Positions 46,934 to 57,759 of a stretch of 64,000 bases of DNA are shown one piece after another. The DNA lies in assembly GCA_029891385.1 (NCBI GenBank), contig CM057230.1, positions 38,783,858-38,847,857 on the forward strand, given 5' to 3'. The notes under the pieces are model-generated. The model made no database searches, was not told the origin of the DNA, and worked only from the letters and a program-made list of their open reading frames with translations. This stretch comes from Erythroxylum novogranatense (lineage: Eukaryota > Streptophyta > Magnoliopsida > Malpighiales > Erythroxylaceae). Each line of letters begins with the position of its first letter. Positions within the stretch are counted from its first letter, which is position 1. Position numbers and translations under genes: made by a program.

Positions 46934-49735
46934 ATTCACCCTCCTAATTAAAATTTCGTCCTCAAAATTTCATATACAATAGATCTCGAGATAAAGGAAT
47001 TAACCCTCTCCCTTCTATTCGATTCTCACTCACATCTTTATAATTAATCGCACAATCTCACATTCGGTGCGAAACACATCTATCGATCTTAACTTTATTT
47101 ATTATTCCAAATTCCATAAAACATTTTACCGATCTATTTACATTTTGTCACTTAATTGCATTGATTCTCAATTTTCACACACTACACAATACACAATCGT
47201 AACACTATCGAGACAATTTCACGCTTCATTATAATCACAATTTAACCATATCACCGAGCAATTCTCACAATTCACTTCCTCTCATGCATTGCCACTTTAC
47301 ACATATGAGGCGACGCCTTTCACACTATCACAATGTATCACTCACAACACAGTCCGATGCTTAATGTAAACAAATTCCCATTTATGATAATTGTTGATTG
47401 AGCATTTCCTTGTCGATTAGGCACTTTTCACTGTCGATCACATTTTCGCAAGGGAGAGCCCTCGGGTATGCACTATTCCCTTTACACTAATCGCATTCTT
47501 GGCAAGTAGGAGAGCCCTCTGGTATGCACTCTGCCGTTATGGCCTTAAGCCGTTTCAGCGATATCGAGCTCAAAGCTCGATCACTAAGCTCCACCACAAC
47601 AGGTTTAATTACCGTTTATTATTGACTAAGCATTTACTCACATTTACACACCACTAGCACTTATCGACATATATCTAGCACTTCACTCGCTTATCACAGT
47701 TGGAACGCTACTTATAATTTTATACACTCAATCACAATCACAAATGTTCACATTTGCACAATCAATCACATGTATCTCATTTCACTACACTTATCATATT
47801 CGAACATTATTCACGGTCTCAAAGACATTTATCTCACCGCTATACTCACTCACACTTGCACAATCACTAACACATATATTTATATATCACTTTACTCGCT
47901 TGTCACAATCAGAGCACTTACTCACAATTGTATACACTGATTCTCAATCACAAGTATTCACATTTATATATACAACACACTTGGTGCAATCACTAACACT
48001 TATCACATTTAACTCATTCACTTCACATTTATATCACTCACTTTTATACTTTCGAAACACAACACAAACATATACAACTCTATTTTCTTTTCACATCTGC
48101 AGTTAACATTCCCTTGATATTGAGAATTCTCTTACACAATCGAGCCATCTCATCAACATAATGTACACATTTTCAGTAACATATGGTATCTCTTACACTT
48201 GAGTCTTCACTAGGATGAGGACTCCAAAAATTAACTTTCACTTCATTTCAAAGTGTATCTCTTCAATGGTCGCTCTCAAGTCAAATTATCGGATCAAACC
48301 TTATCACTCATTAACACTGTTCATAAAATCTTGTCAATCAACTATCTCTCCTCACTTATCGATCAGTCACTCTTATTCCAATAGAGCGATTCATGCCATG
48401 CCTTACAAGATTATAACATTCCTTATGATGAGGCTCTACAGAGCATTTAAATAATGTCATTTACTTTAATATCTCGAACGCATCGCTATAATCATCACAT
48501 CATATCTCGAATATACACTTACATCGGTTTACCCATTAGTAGCCTATACTACTAAGGACACTTTAATCTCATTTAATTCTCGATAACCTTTCTCTTTTGG
48601 TACCAGCTCTCGATCATTAATAGTCTCACTTCTTTCTCAATTGATCACTACAAACATTCTCGTGCCTTGCCCTAACTCATCTCGAGCTTAAATACAGAAT
48701 AATAATCGGGGCTTATTTAATAGGCCACCTAATTTCCTCCTATAACATATTCACGCATATTATTCACTTATGCCCAATCATTTCACCCATAAGGGTGATC
48801 CCACTATCAAATGTACACTTCCAGTGGAAATCAAATCTGAGCTCAACAACTTTCCTTTTTGCACCGACCTGCATGCGAGAGGATCGAATACAATCTCTAT
48901 TCATTTCCAATTGATCACTATAAACACTTTCATTCTATAAGAATCGAACTGGCAATTATCCACTAACTCATTAATTTATTCTCATGCCATTTCACAAATA
49001 AGACACTTACGCTCCATATTTCCACTTGTCACGGGGCTCCATGATTAGGTGTGTATTCACTTAGACAAATCAGCTGAATCCTATTCACTCTTTCACCTGC
49101 TATTATCAGTATTTTACACTTTAATCTTTTCATAATTGTCTCATACTCACGAACTTTTTACACTCAACTCAATATCATCATCAGATACGGTCATTCTTGA
49201 TTTCTTACTAAGATAATTGATTCTCGGTCATAAATCATGATTTATAACTCTCATCACAGTAATCAATCCCAATTGCAACTTCTATAACATAGAACACTTT
49301 ATTTTCATCCTGATATACACTTGAACTCTTTTCATTTCCATCATATTTCTATTCTCATTTTCCTCTCTCAATCCATAACTATCACTTTATTTCTATTTCA
49401 CATTCCAAAAGTATACTCGTGAGAACTCTCATAGTGCATTTCATACTATAAATGGCGATACCAAGACACAAATCTTCACTTATCAAATCAAACCATATAC
49501 TCTTTTCGGGTTTCATGATGTACACAACTTCCTTTTATCACATTCTCACACATTATCATTTTCCTCACTATCTCTAATCGCTAAACGGTGATACATGCTC
49601 ATGCATGTGACTCATATGCTAGACTAGGGATCGATTGTCACCTTATCTGCTATGACACGACTTAGATGCATGCACTTGACACATTTTTCTCGTAACGCCC
49701 ATGTAAGATTGTATACGGGCTCGACGATACCTAAA
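46934..49735 (-). other. Element H interior, non-coding
   Basis: Begins next to the left LTR with a purine tract on the minus strand (AGGAGGGTGAAT), the PPT. It ends at 49735 with minus-strand TTTAGGTATCG, a degraded initiator-Met PBS. Between them the plus strand is rich in 'tcac', 'cactt' and 'cacaatc' words and poor in G, so the element's sense strand is poor in C. Open frames (for example 47744-48106) are products of this skew. No recognised domain. Confidence 0.7.
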
Positions 49736-52571
49736 TGTAGCACCCACTCCCGACGAGACCCAACCCGATATCCATGGTGATATCCGAGCCCGTGACCAGC
49801 GAGGGTGGCGTCTTAGAACACTCGCTCGGAAAATCGGACATTACTTTCTATAACAAATGCGTGGAATTCTATACTCAATTTTGGGTACTCATTCAATCCG
49901 TCAATAGGATACACTCATTTTCAAAAGCCACTTAGGTCAATATTACAAATACATAATAAACACTTTAGTACAAAAGTAAAGACGTGCAATGCGGATACCG
50001 AACCGATCTCGACTTTCGACCTTCACTTGAATCTGCGCCATACTCCGCTTTGCTAACGGGTACTCTTCGATTCTAAAAATAATTGCAATGTTGGGTGAGT
50101 TTGCGAACTCGGTGAAACCATCATCGATGGTTCACTCAAATCATGCATTACAAATTGCAGACAAAGACGACACAATAATAACAATTAACGATATATATAT
50201 AACGATTATGCGAGTCTATAATAGTTTGCTTCTGAGATACGAGATCATTAGCAATAATATCTGATGGCGTAGAAGCAGTTCACATAACAAGATACTGCAG
50301 CCTATATCAAGATATCGATGTCAAGTAATAACATTTCAATAGCATAGAGCGCTTTCTGATATTACATCACAATTCTGATAAATCATGGCATCGCCGATTC
50401 AAGATGTCGTCACACAATTTGGCGATTCGATACCATGTATATGATGCATATGAGACTCTTTCCGGTTATTGATGTTGTGCCCAAGTGCTCATCGAGAAAG
50501 CGATGGATCATGCATTTACATATTGCGTCTGAGATATCTCGATAATATCTGATCAACGATATTATATACAATTTATGTAGTCTATAATAGTTTCTGATAT
50601 CTCATCACGATTCATGGTATTATGCAGCATTTCTGAAGAATACTAACACTTATCAAGATTATATTAAATCATGTCATTGTCACAACTCACCATTCATTCA
50701 CAATAATTCTGATTGTGATTCTGATCATTCCATGAGTCACATCTGATCATTTGGGCATTCAAGATGCAAGATGCAATGCACGTGCGACTCTTTCCAGCTT
50801 ATTGATGTTGTGCCCAAGTGCTCGATCGGTGATCGAGTTGGACGCGTCGAGATTTCTCCCCTCGGGCTAGGCGGTCGAGATGATGCTTAGGATAAATCCC
50901 CTCGGGCTCGAGGCGGTCAAGAGTAACTGATGATCGATGGGGACGTCGAGGATTTCTCCCTGCTAAGGCTTGACAAGATCTGATGTTCGAGCTCTAGGCT
51001 CTTTTCGGTGAGATTAGCAACTTGGGTCACGATCCTTTATCGATCATACATTTATGCATGCAATGCGATGTTCAATAAATTGATATTGAAGCAGTATTTC
51101 AAGCTTCGGTTTATGGCTATAAAAGCCCTAGTAGTGTATTTCTCAAGAATATACTGAAATTCAAGATTTGATGATTGATAATTTCGGTGTATAGTTATAA
51201 AGCCCAGTGTAACGAAAGACTCGATGATTGATAATTGATCCAATCTGATAAACACATACAATGCGATTGTACTCCTTTCCGGTAGTCATGCAATCATACG
51301 ATTGCAATTCACATTGTTCGATTCTATCTGAAGAAGAGCATGCAACTCGATCATATACATTTCAATAATAATACAAAGGTAATCAATCACATATAATTCA
51401 AGAATCATGTACTTCACGTTATCAAGTAATTTCTGGTGAACATTTAGACACTCGAATTTGAGAAACCAACTAGGTTACTCACCGTTACTTAGAGCTATTG
51501 CACTGAAGTCCCAAAGAATGTCCGTGGAGCGACGATCCAACGGTGCCTCTATAAGACCTGAGATATCCATTACTAATCGCTTTCAATTAAGCAAAGACAA
51601 GAATGCATATGTCTCTATGAAATTATGTCCGATTAAGTACAATCCAATCAATAAAAGCAGGTTTCTCATTGCGACCTCGCGGCATTATTCTGACGAAGAG
51701 GCACGCTTCGCATGGGCGTCGTCTCCTCAACGGCTCGCCATGACGTCTTCTTGCCTACGTCGCGACCAATACATTTAACTCAATTCAATTTTATTCGTCG
51801 CGACGAAGCCCTAACGCAACCGATGCTCGTCGCGACGTGCGAAGACCAGGTCGTCTTCTCCGATCGATTTCCGACCATTTCTCCCACTAAAAACGTCCAT
51901 TAACACCCTCAACTACTCAATCAACCACAATAAAAGCCATAGATGTAATAAAATAAGTAATAACAACATTGAAGCCATTAAAGCTTACCAATCATCGAAT
52001 CGATCGCAAACCTAAAATCTTTCTCAACACCGCCGATCTCCTCCCTCAAGCCTCAATCCAGTTCATTTCCACAATAATCACAATAAACCAGTTAGCTTAA
52101 CACAATAAGAGGGAAACCACAAGAAGAAACAACGATCCTCACCTATAAAGAAGGATCGAAGATCACCGTGGAGAGGGAAGAAGAGAAACTCGCAAATGCC
52201 TTAGCCAATTTTTCCCCAAATTTCTCAACCCTAGGTATTTATAGACCTAGGTCTCCTTATCAATCCAAATTTCGGTCTCTAAATTTCAATGGCTCAAAGA
52301 TATTTATTTCCTATCACCACTCTAACTTTTCCATTGCCATCGGACAGTTCTTTCAACTATCTATACAATCAATCGGTCTCTCAATATTTCGGTTAAGGGC
52401 ATTATCTCCCTAATTTCTGGAAATTTCCTATAAGCCACTATAAAATACCGATTACACTTAAATTATTCTAAATCAATCATTTGAACCCAATTACTCACTC
52501 AATCATATTCCAATCGATTCGACCGGTCTATATTACCAAAATACCGCTTGCCGTGATAGCAGGATGTTACA
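49736..52571 (-). repeat. Element H 5' LTR
   Basis: Sister of 44075-46933. CpG-rich box at 51670-51838. Ends GGATGTTACA at 52571, where F's extra ORF resumes. Confidence 0.9.
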
Positions 52572-54714
52572 ACAGACAAAGGAGCTTATAAAGAAGGTGA
52601 TTGATTGTCCATCGGTTGGGTGAAACCTGTCTACCAAGGCGGATGGATGTCCCAAGTCGGTATGAAAGAAGAAGATATCAGAAGGCAACTATATGGGACA
52701 AATGATCCATGGGAGAGGAAGACATCCAATTTGATTCCAAAGGCTAGGGTGCTTCACGCAATTTTGTTTAATTGCATTTTACCCAGAGTTGGTTCAAGAC
52801 ATTTGGTGACCACTCTGGATGAACAATGTCATTCTACCTCTTGAATCGAAATCCCATAGATTTACCCTTCTTAATCTTTCATTATATGGTTAAGGGGATA
52901 AAGGAATCTACCAGTTATCCTTATGGTATGCTTTTGACGAGGATTTTTAAGGAATCTGGTATTCGTCTGCACCAAGGAATTAGAAGAACTGTTCCTGTGA
53001 AGAGCAAGATCGATGCACACACGATACGGTGAATGGGTCTGAGCACAGTAGACAAAGACCGAGCCGACTCTTCAAGGAAGTCAAGAACTGAGGGGGAGCA
53101 TGTATTGAAGAAGACTCCTGCTCCAAGATCTCCTACTCCAGTAAGTATCAAATCGCCTGCTGATGAACTAAGGAGAGTGATAGGGAGACGTCTCATGAAA
53201 CAGGTGAGTCCTCATTTCGAAGAAAGCCAATCCCAGAGGACAGAACAAAGTGCACCAAAAAGACGAGGAGAAAGTCTTCTGAGCGAAGTTGTGAAGAAAG
53301 CAAAGAGATCACTAAGGATTAGGACTCGAGGCAACAAAAGAAAAGATTGCCGAGAACAGAAGTCGAGAAGAAACCTCTCAATCTTGTGCACCCAGAGCCA
53401 CAAGATCCTTAGTCTCTATTTTGGAAGAAGACATAGCCAGAAAATCCAAAGAGACTGAGAGGAAGAGAAAATCAAAATCTGAGAGAGTAAAATCTCCAAA
53501 GAAAGAAATCGGAAGACCGATCAAGAGGCAAAGACTAAGAAGGTTAGTCGAAAGAAGACCATTTCAACTGCTGAGGAAGTTAGTCAACAGAAAGAAACTA
53601 TTGATGTTGTTCAAGAAGAAACAGAAACTGAGTAGTGTACAGTTCAGAAAACCACTATTGTTCAACAGGAGGAACCAGTGGAGGAAAGCACGGTTCAGGA
53701 AACACCTATTGCTCAACAGGAGGAACCAGTAGAGGAAAACCCGGTTCAGGAGACTCCTAATGAAGCACAACAAGAAGCAACAGCAGGATCAGATTCGGAT
53801 GATGATAAACCGTGTCTGATGGTATACAACTACCATAAGTTTTTGAGGAAACAGAAGTTGAAGATCAAAATGGTGGAAGTAGTTACCAGACAAAGGACTG
53901 CTATTGCAATCGGTGTTCAACCAGTGAAGAAGATAGTGGCTATGGTACAACCTATGGTGATTAATAGTAACACATGGCAGTTACTCAAAGAAGATGAAAA
54001 GAACTTCTACGATACTTTGAGGTTTGCTGCTACTATGTTATATCCTTCAAAACGTCCCTGCCATCCGTGTACTATTTTCCCAATCACAGAAAACACAGAG
54101 ATAATGGTTGCACCAAATATACAGCCAAGATATCCAAAAGATTTTACTAAAGGGAAGTCAAAATTATTTCCTGAAGAAGATGTCAGTGATGATCTGTCCG
54201 CAGATCAAATTGCAGAAGAAGTGCGAAGAATTGATGAGGTATGCGCTTCTGCACAAGATCCAGATAAAACGAGCTGCAGCTATACTAATAAGGAGGAAGA
54301 CTGTCCAGTAGGCGGAAGAATAAGAACAGGAACATTTATTGAGTCCCTTGTTCAGACAGTTCTACGTATTAGCCCTTTGTCTAATACACTGTCTATACGA
54401 TCACAAGCATTACCCCTGCAAGAAAGACAGTTGTTGATGCTGCCTGTTCCTTTTAACATAAATCTTCCTGAAGCTGAAACGTTCATTCGTTCACCTACCT
54501 TTGAGATCAATGAAGACTACATTCCATCCTCTGATGCTTAAACTACTTCAATTCCCTTCACTCCTCCATCAGCAGATGTTGATCAAGCCTTTTCATCGGT
54601 TGATCCACCAGATGAAGTTAGCATATTACGTGGTGAACTCAACGACATGAAGGAGACGGTGAATGATCTAAAAAAGATGATAGCAAAACTGTTGAAGAGC
54701 CAGCATCATTAATC
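52572..54714 (+). pseudogene. Element F extra ORF, 3' part ('putative plant transposon protein'-like)
   Basis: 52605-53032 in two phases encodes TSNLIPKARVLHAILFNCIL, RVGSRHLVTTLDEQC, RNPIDLPFLIFHYM and YPYGMLLTRIFKESG, in the order of the plant 'transposon protein' domain. From 53033 it becomes basic and serine-rich, then glutamate/glutamine-rich with a 17-residue repeat (53640-53775). 53678-54541 is one open frame of 287 codons (SDSDDDKPCLM, TWQLLKEDEKNFYDTL) of unknown fold. After a TAA the same phase continues to about 54714 with heptad-like VSILRGELNDMKETVNDLK, a C-terminal coiled coil. Function unknown. No transmembrane segment, so an envelope role is not supported. Confidence 0.72.
53640..53775 (+). 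repeat. 51-bp coding repeat in the extra ORF
   Basis: About 2.6 in-frame units encoding VQETPIAQQEEPVEE with small changes. Imperfect, typical of a flexible linker expanding by slippage. Confidence 0.85.
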
Positions 54715-54898
54715 ATTTTTTATTATAACAAATAGGGGAGAGCAGAAAAAAAAGAAAATGAACAGAAGAGGAGAGGATGTTCAGACAAAGAAGGTGTGAC
54801 CACAGCAGACGAAGAAAGGAAGAAGATAAGTTTTGTTTTACTTTTGCAACATCTGTAAATTTTTTGTTTTCTTTTCTTGTATATAATTTGTTATACTC
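54715..54898 (+). other. F untranslated segment before the polypurine tract
   Basis: Purine-rich, no frame. It includes 'aggggagagcagaaaaaa', possibly a secondary polypurine tract. Confidence 0.5.
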
Positions 54899-54912
54899 AA
54901 AAAGGGGGAGAT
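54899..54912 (+). other. Polypurine tract of F
   Basis: AAAAAGGGGGAGAT-type tract directly before the 3' LTR, the same wording as in B. Confidence 0.92.
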
Positions 54913-55895
54913 TGTTAAGTCAAGATGACTTTACTTAAATATGATTTTGATGTATAACAAAAATAGATCAAATAAAAAGAAAAAAGGACACAAACGAACT
55001 CAGACATAGACAAATTCAACACGATTTAACACGTATTTAATTCGGACACGCATTTATCACAAACGAACTCGCATACGCATTTAACCACGATACGCACAAA
55101 GTTGAAACAGTTAAAGTCAACACTGACGAAGACGACACAGACGATGAAAAACACGGGAAAGATGCAGATGCAAAGCAGACGCAGACGCAGACGCAGACGC
55201 AAATGCAAAAGCAGACGCAGACGCAAGGGTCAGTTCGAGTTAGTTACAGAACTCAACTGATTAACCGTTTCTTTAAAGATTCAAGATTCAAGAATCAAGA
55301 AGCAGTGGAGACAAAGGCTATAAATACAAGTCGAAGTCGAAGATTACAAATTTACACAAACAGTTACACAAAAAACTTACAAATACTTACACGAAATAGC
55401 GAGAAAATTTACTACGTGAAAAAGTGATTTAGCTTAATGCTATTTTTCTGTAACAAAGTGTTCAAATATTTTTCTGAAAGAAAAGTTGTACAGATAGCCT
55501 GCAGAGGCTAAGTGTGAAAGAATACTGGTTGTAGAGACCTAAAGAGGCTCGCTAAAAGAATACTTGTAACGATTGAAGAGATAGTGAAATCTCAGAAGAA
55601 ACTCTGAGGACTGGACGTAGCCTACGGTTTGGGGTGAACCAGGATAAATCTTCGTGTCTACCACTCTTACTCTCTATCTCTATTTTAGTTTCAAAATTTA
55701 TCATTACTTAGTTTTATATATATAGTATTGAAAATTTTGATCAATCAGACTCTATAAAAATTCTGTAAAGAATTTTATTTTCTAACAAATAGTTTTCAAA
55801 AGATTTATAAAAAGGAGAATACACAATTCAACCCCCCCTTCTCGTGCATTCTAATATCGTTTTCTAAGCGTTGTATTAACGTGTGATTCACTTCA
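54913..55895 (+). repeat. Element F 3' LTR
   Basis: 983 bp; ends GATTCACTTCA, followed by GCTAG. Shorter hexamer array than its sister. Confidence 0.93.
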
Positions 55896-55900
55896 GCTAG

Positions 55901-55992
55901 CATTTCTAAGAAAATCTTATAAAAAAGATCTTAATGTCATATTTAGGAGCATCATTTTCATCATTCAACTAAGAGGGACAAAGTATCATTAG
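55901..55992 (+). mobile_element. Relic G, start of gag
   Basis: Continues 37818 once F is removed. ATG near 55934 encodes MSYLGASFSSFN, a stop, then EGQS, the wording of a SIRE-type Gag start. Ends at ATTAG, where relic K begins. G is thus only an LTR, a PBS and a few gag codons. Confidence 0.6.
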
Positions 55993-56780
55993 TATTAAGT
56001 CAAGAGGACTTCACTACTATTAATTTTGATGACAATCAAATAATAATAATCTTATAAATGTATGAACTGTTTTAATGAGTTTGTTAAGTGTGTAGTTAAA
56101 TGCAAGTAACACTTAGGCAACATAAGACGAAAGCATAAGACGAAGTCGAAGCATAAGACAAACTTAAAGCATAAGACGAAGTCGAAACATAAGACGAAGT
56201 TGAAGCGTAAGACAAAGTCGAAGCATAAGACGAAGTTGAAGCGTAAGACAAAGTCGAAGTATAAGAAGAAGCGCGGAAACATAAGACGGAGCGCAACATA
56301 AGACGAAGTCGCAACATGAGACGAAGCGCAACATAAGAGGAAGTGCAACATAAGACGAAGCGGAATAACAAACAAAATATAGTAACAGAAGAAAAGTTAT
56401 TCCAGACTATACAAAAGGAAGATATGCTAGAACGATAGTCAGTTAATTAGTTTGAGTTAGTTACAGGACTCAACTAATAACTGTTTCTAGAAGATTCAAG
56501 AAATAGTTATCAAGAAGGTGATTGGAGACTTAGGTTATAAATATTAGTTCGAGTCCAAAACTTCAAATACACACATACGAATACATAAAGAGAAACCGAT
56601 AGAGATTTACTTGTGAACGTTTTGATGTTAGCAAAAATTATGTATTTAGAGGGAAAAAGAAGTGAGCAAACACATCTATAACATGAAAGCTCAAAATACT
56701 TTTCTTAGAGAGAAGGGAAGGCTAGAGCCTAGAGAGGCTAACATAGCTGATAAAGAATACTTGTGTGAGAGACCTGAAGT
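55993..56780 (+). mobile_element. Relic K, LTR-like part
   Basis: TATTAAGTCAAGAGGAC (TG start changed to TA), then 'gatgacaatcaaat', an 18-bp array, 'gagttagttacaggactc', 'gaagattcaag' and 'gagagacctgaag'. All of these are in the order of F's LTR but diverged. It passes directly into the extra ORF with no gag or pol between, so a deletion has fused LTR and ORF near 56782. Confidence 0.7.
56112..56365 (+). repeat. 15-18 bp array in K
   Basis: Units like GCATAAGACGAAGTCGAA with AAACATAAGACG variants, at the position where F's LTR has GCAGAC repeats. Confidence 0.85.
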
Positions 56781-57759
56781 TAAAAAGGTGGTAAATCTTG
56801 TTCCGAAGGCTAAGGTTCTTCATTCGCTACTTCTTCACTATATTCTACCAAGAGTAGGGTCAAAGGGCCTTGTGACAATGAATGATGAACATTGCTGTAT
56901 CACCTACTAAATCACCAACCCATTAATATTCCGTACTTGATTTTGAAGTACATGATGAAGGCAAAGAGTGAGTCTCGTTCTTTACCGTATAAATGTTGTT
57001 GACAAAGATTTTTAGAGAATCAGGAATCTTTCTCGACAGAGGTAACAGGGTAAAGATGGATGTGAAAAGTGTTATTAATGCTACAACTATTCACATAATG
57101 GGGATAAAGGTTGATGAAGAGATGGATAGAAGTTTTACTCTTAAAGCAAGGTCTGAGGGGGAGCTCATAGTAAGATGAGGCAGAAGTGAACATGGTATAA
57201 CTGTAAGAACAACAAAACCTCGTTCGATAGGAAAAACATCTGTAGAAGAAAAGACTGACAAATTGTCTGATGTTTCAATAAAACCTAAGACGATTCTACA
57301 GAAAGAGGAAAGCTGGATTCAACAATCATCACAACAAGTATCATTGAAGAGAAAGGCAGAGACATTTCAATCAGAAAAATCCAAATAGTCAAGAAGGTCA
57401 CCAAGACTATTGACCTTACGAAAACAAGAACAGAAGAAGAGGACATCTCTGATTCGTGATGAAGATTCTGAAAAGCAAGAGAAAAGACAACAGCCTACCA
57501 GATCAATTGTCTCTATTTTACAAAACCAATCAGCAAAATCATCTGGAGAGACTGAAATTAAAAGGAAGTTAGTGCTTGAGAAGAAGAAGCCTCAACAATA
57601 AATTTCTTCTAAACCGAAAAAAGAACTAAAGAAGGTGAAGCCCAGTCAGAAGAAAGTTTCTTCATCTGAGGTTTAACAGAAGGCAACAACAGTTGAACAT
57701 CAATTGGAACCTTTTAATCCTGCTCAACCATTCAATAAAAAGGATTTGAGAATGAAGAT
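56781..57759 (+). pseudogene. Relic K, diverged copy of the extra ORF
   Basis: 56662-56910 includes VNLVPKAKVLHSLLLHYILP and RVGSKGLVTMNDEHC, aligned with the block at 52730-52840 in F. A slipped phase carries LPYKMLLTKIFRESGIFLDR, like YPYGMLLTRIFKESG in F. Then a basic lysine/glutamine-rich tail runs to 57660 with stops (57410-57601 is the longest frame). Cut by E at 57760. The match in two separate elements shows that the ORF belongs to this sirevirus family. Confidence 0.72.

Larger units (their letters stand above)
44075..52571 (-). mobile_element. Element H: coding-free LTR element with chromovirus-like ends
   Basis: Two LTRs of 2859 and 2836 bp (TGTAGCACCC to GATGTTACA) around a 2802-bp interior with no Gag or Pol. 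PBS- and PPT-like sites set the orientation as minus. The ends and the sequence next to the left LTR ('aaaatttcgtcctcaaaat') match those of E and A, so H is probably a large non-autonomous derivative (LARD) using chromovirus proteins. Flanking five-base words (GTTGT, ACAGA) do not match, so no clear TSD. It splits the extra ORF of F. Confidence 0.87.
37819..55895 (+). mobile_element. Element F: sirevirus (SIRE/Maximus) copia with post-pol ORF, hosting H
   Basis: TGTTAAGTCAAG to GATTCACTTCA, TSD GCTAG (37814-37818, 55896-55900). Order: 5' LTR, perfect PBS, long gag, protease, integrase, RT, RNase H, extra ORF, polypurine tract, 3' LTR. SIRE lineage from the RNase H wording (NLSKNPIQHSR, KHIEIRHHF), the long Gag with coiled coil, and the extra ORF after pol. 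H (44075-52571) sits inside the extra ORF. Without H the element is about 9.6 kb, the usual sirevirus size. Confidence 0.93.

Noticed and set aside
47744..48106. 120-codon plus-strand frame in H
   Set aside because: Arises from base skew, antisense to the element, no domain.
52572..54714. Envelope gene in sirevirus F
   Set aside because: Position fits, but no signal peptide, transmembrane helix or cleavage motif was seen.
56052..56375. Two overlapping frames rich in Leu/Phe or Ser/Tyr
   Set aside because: Translations of the 18-bp array in K in different phases.
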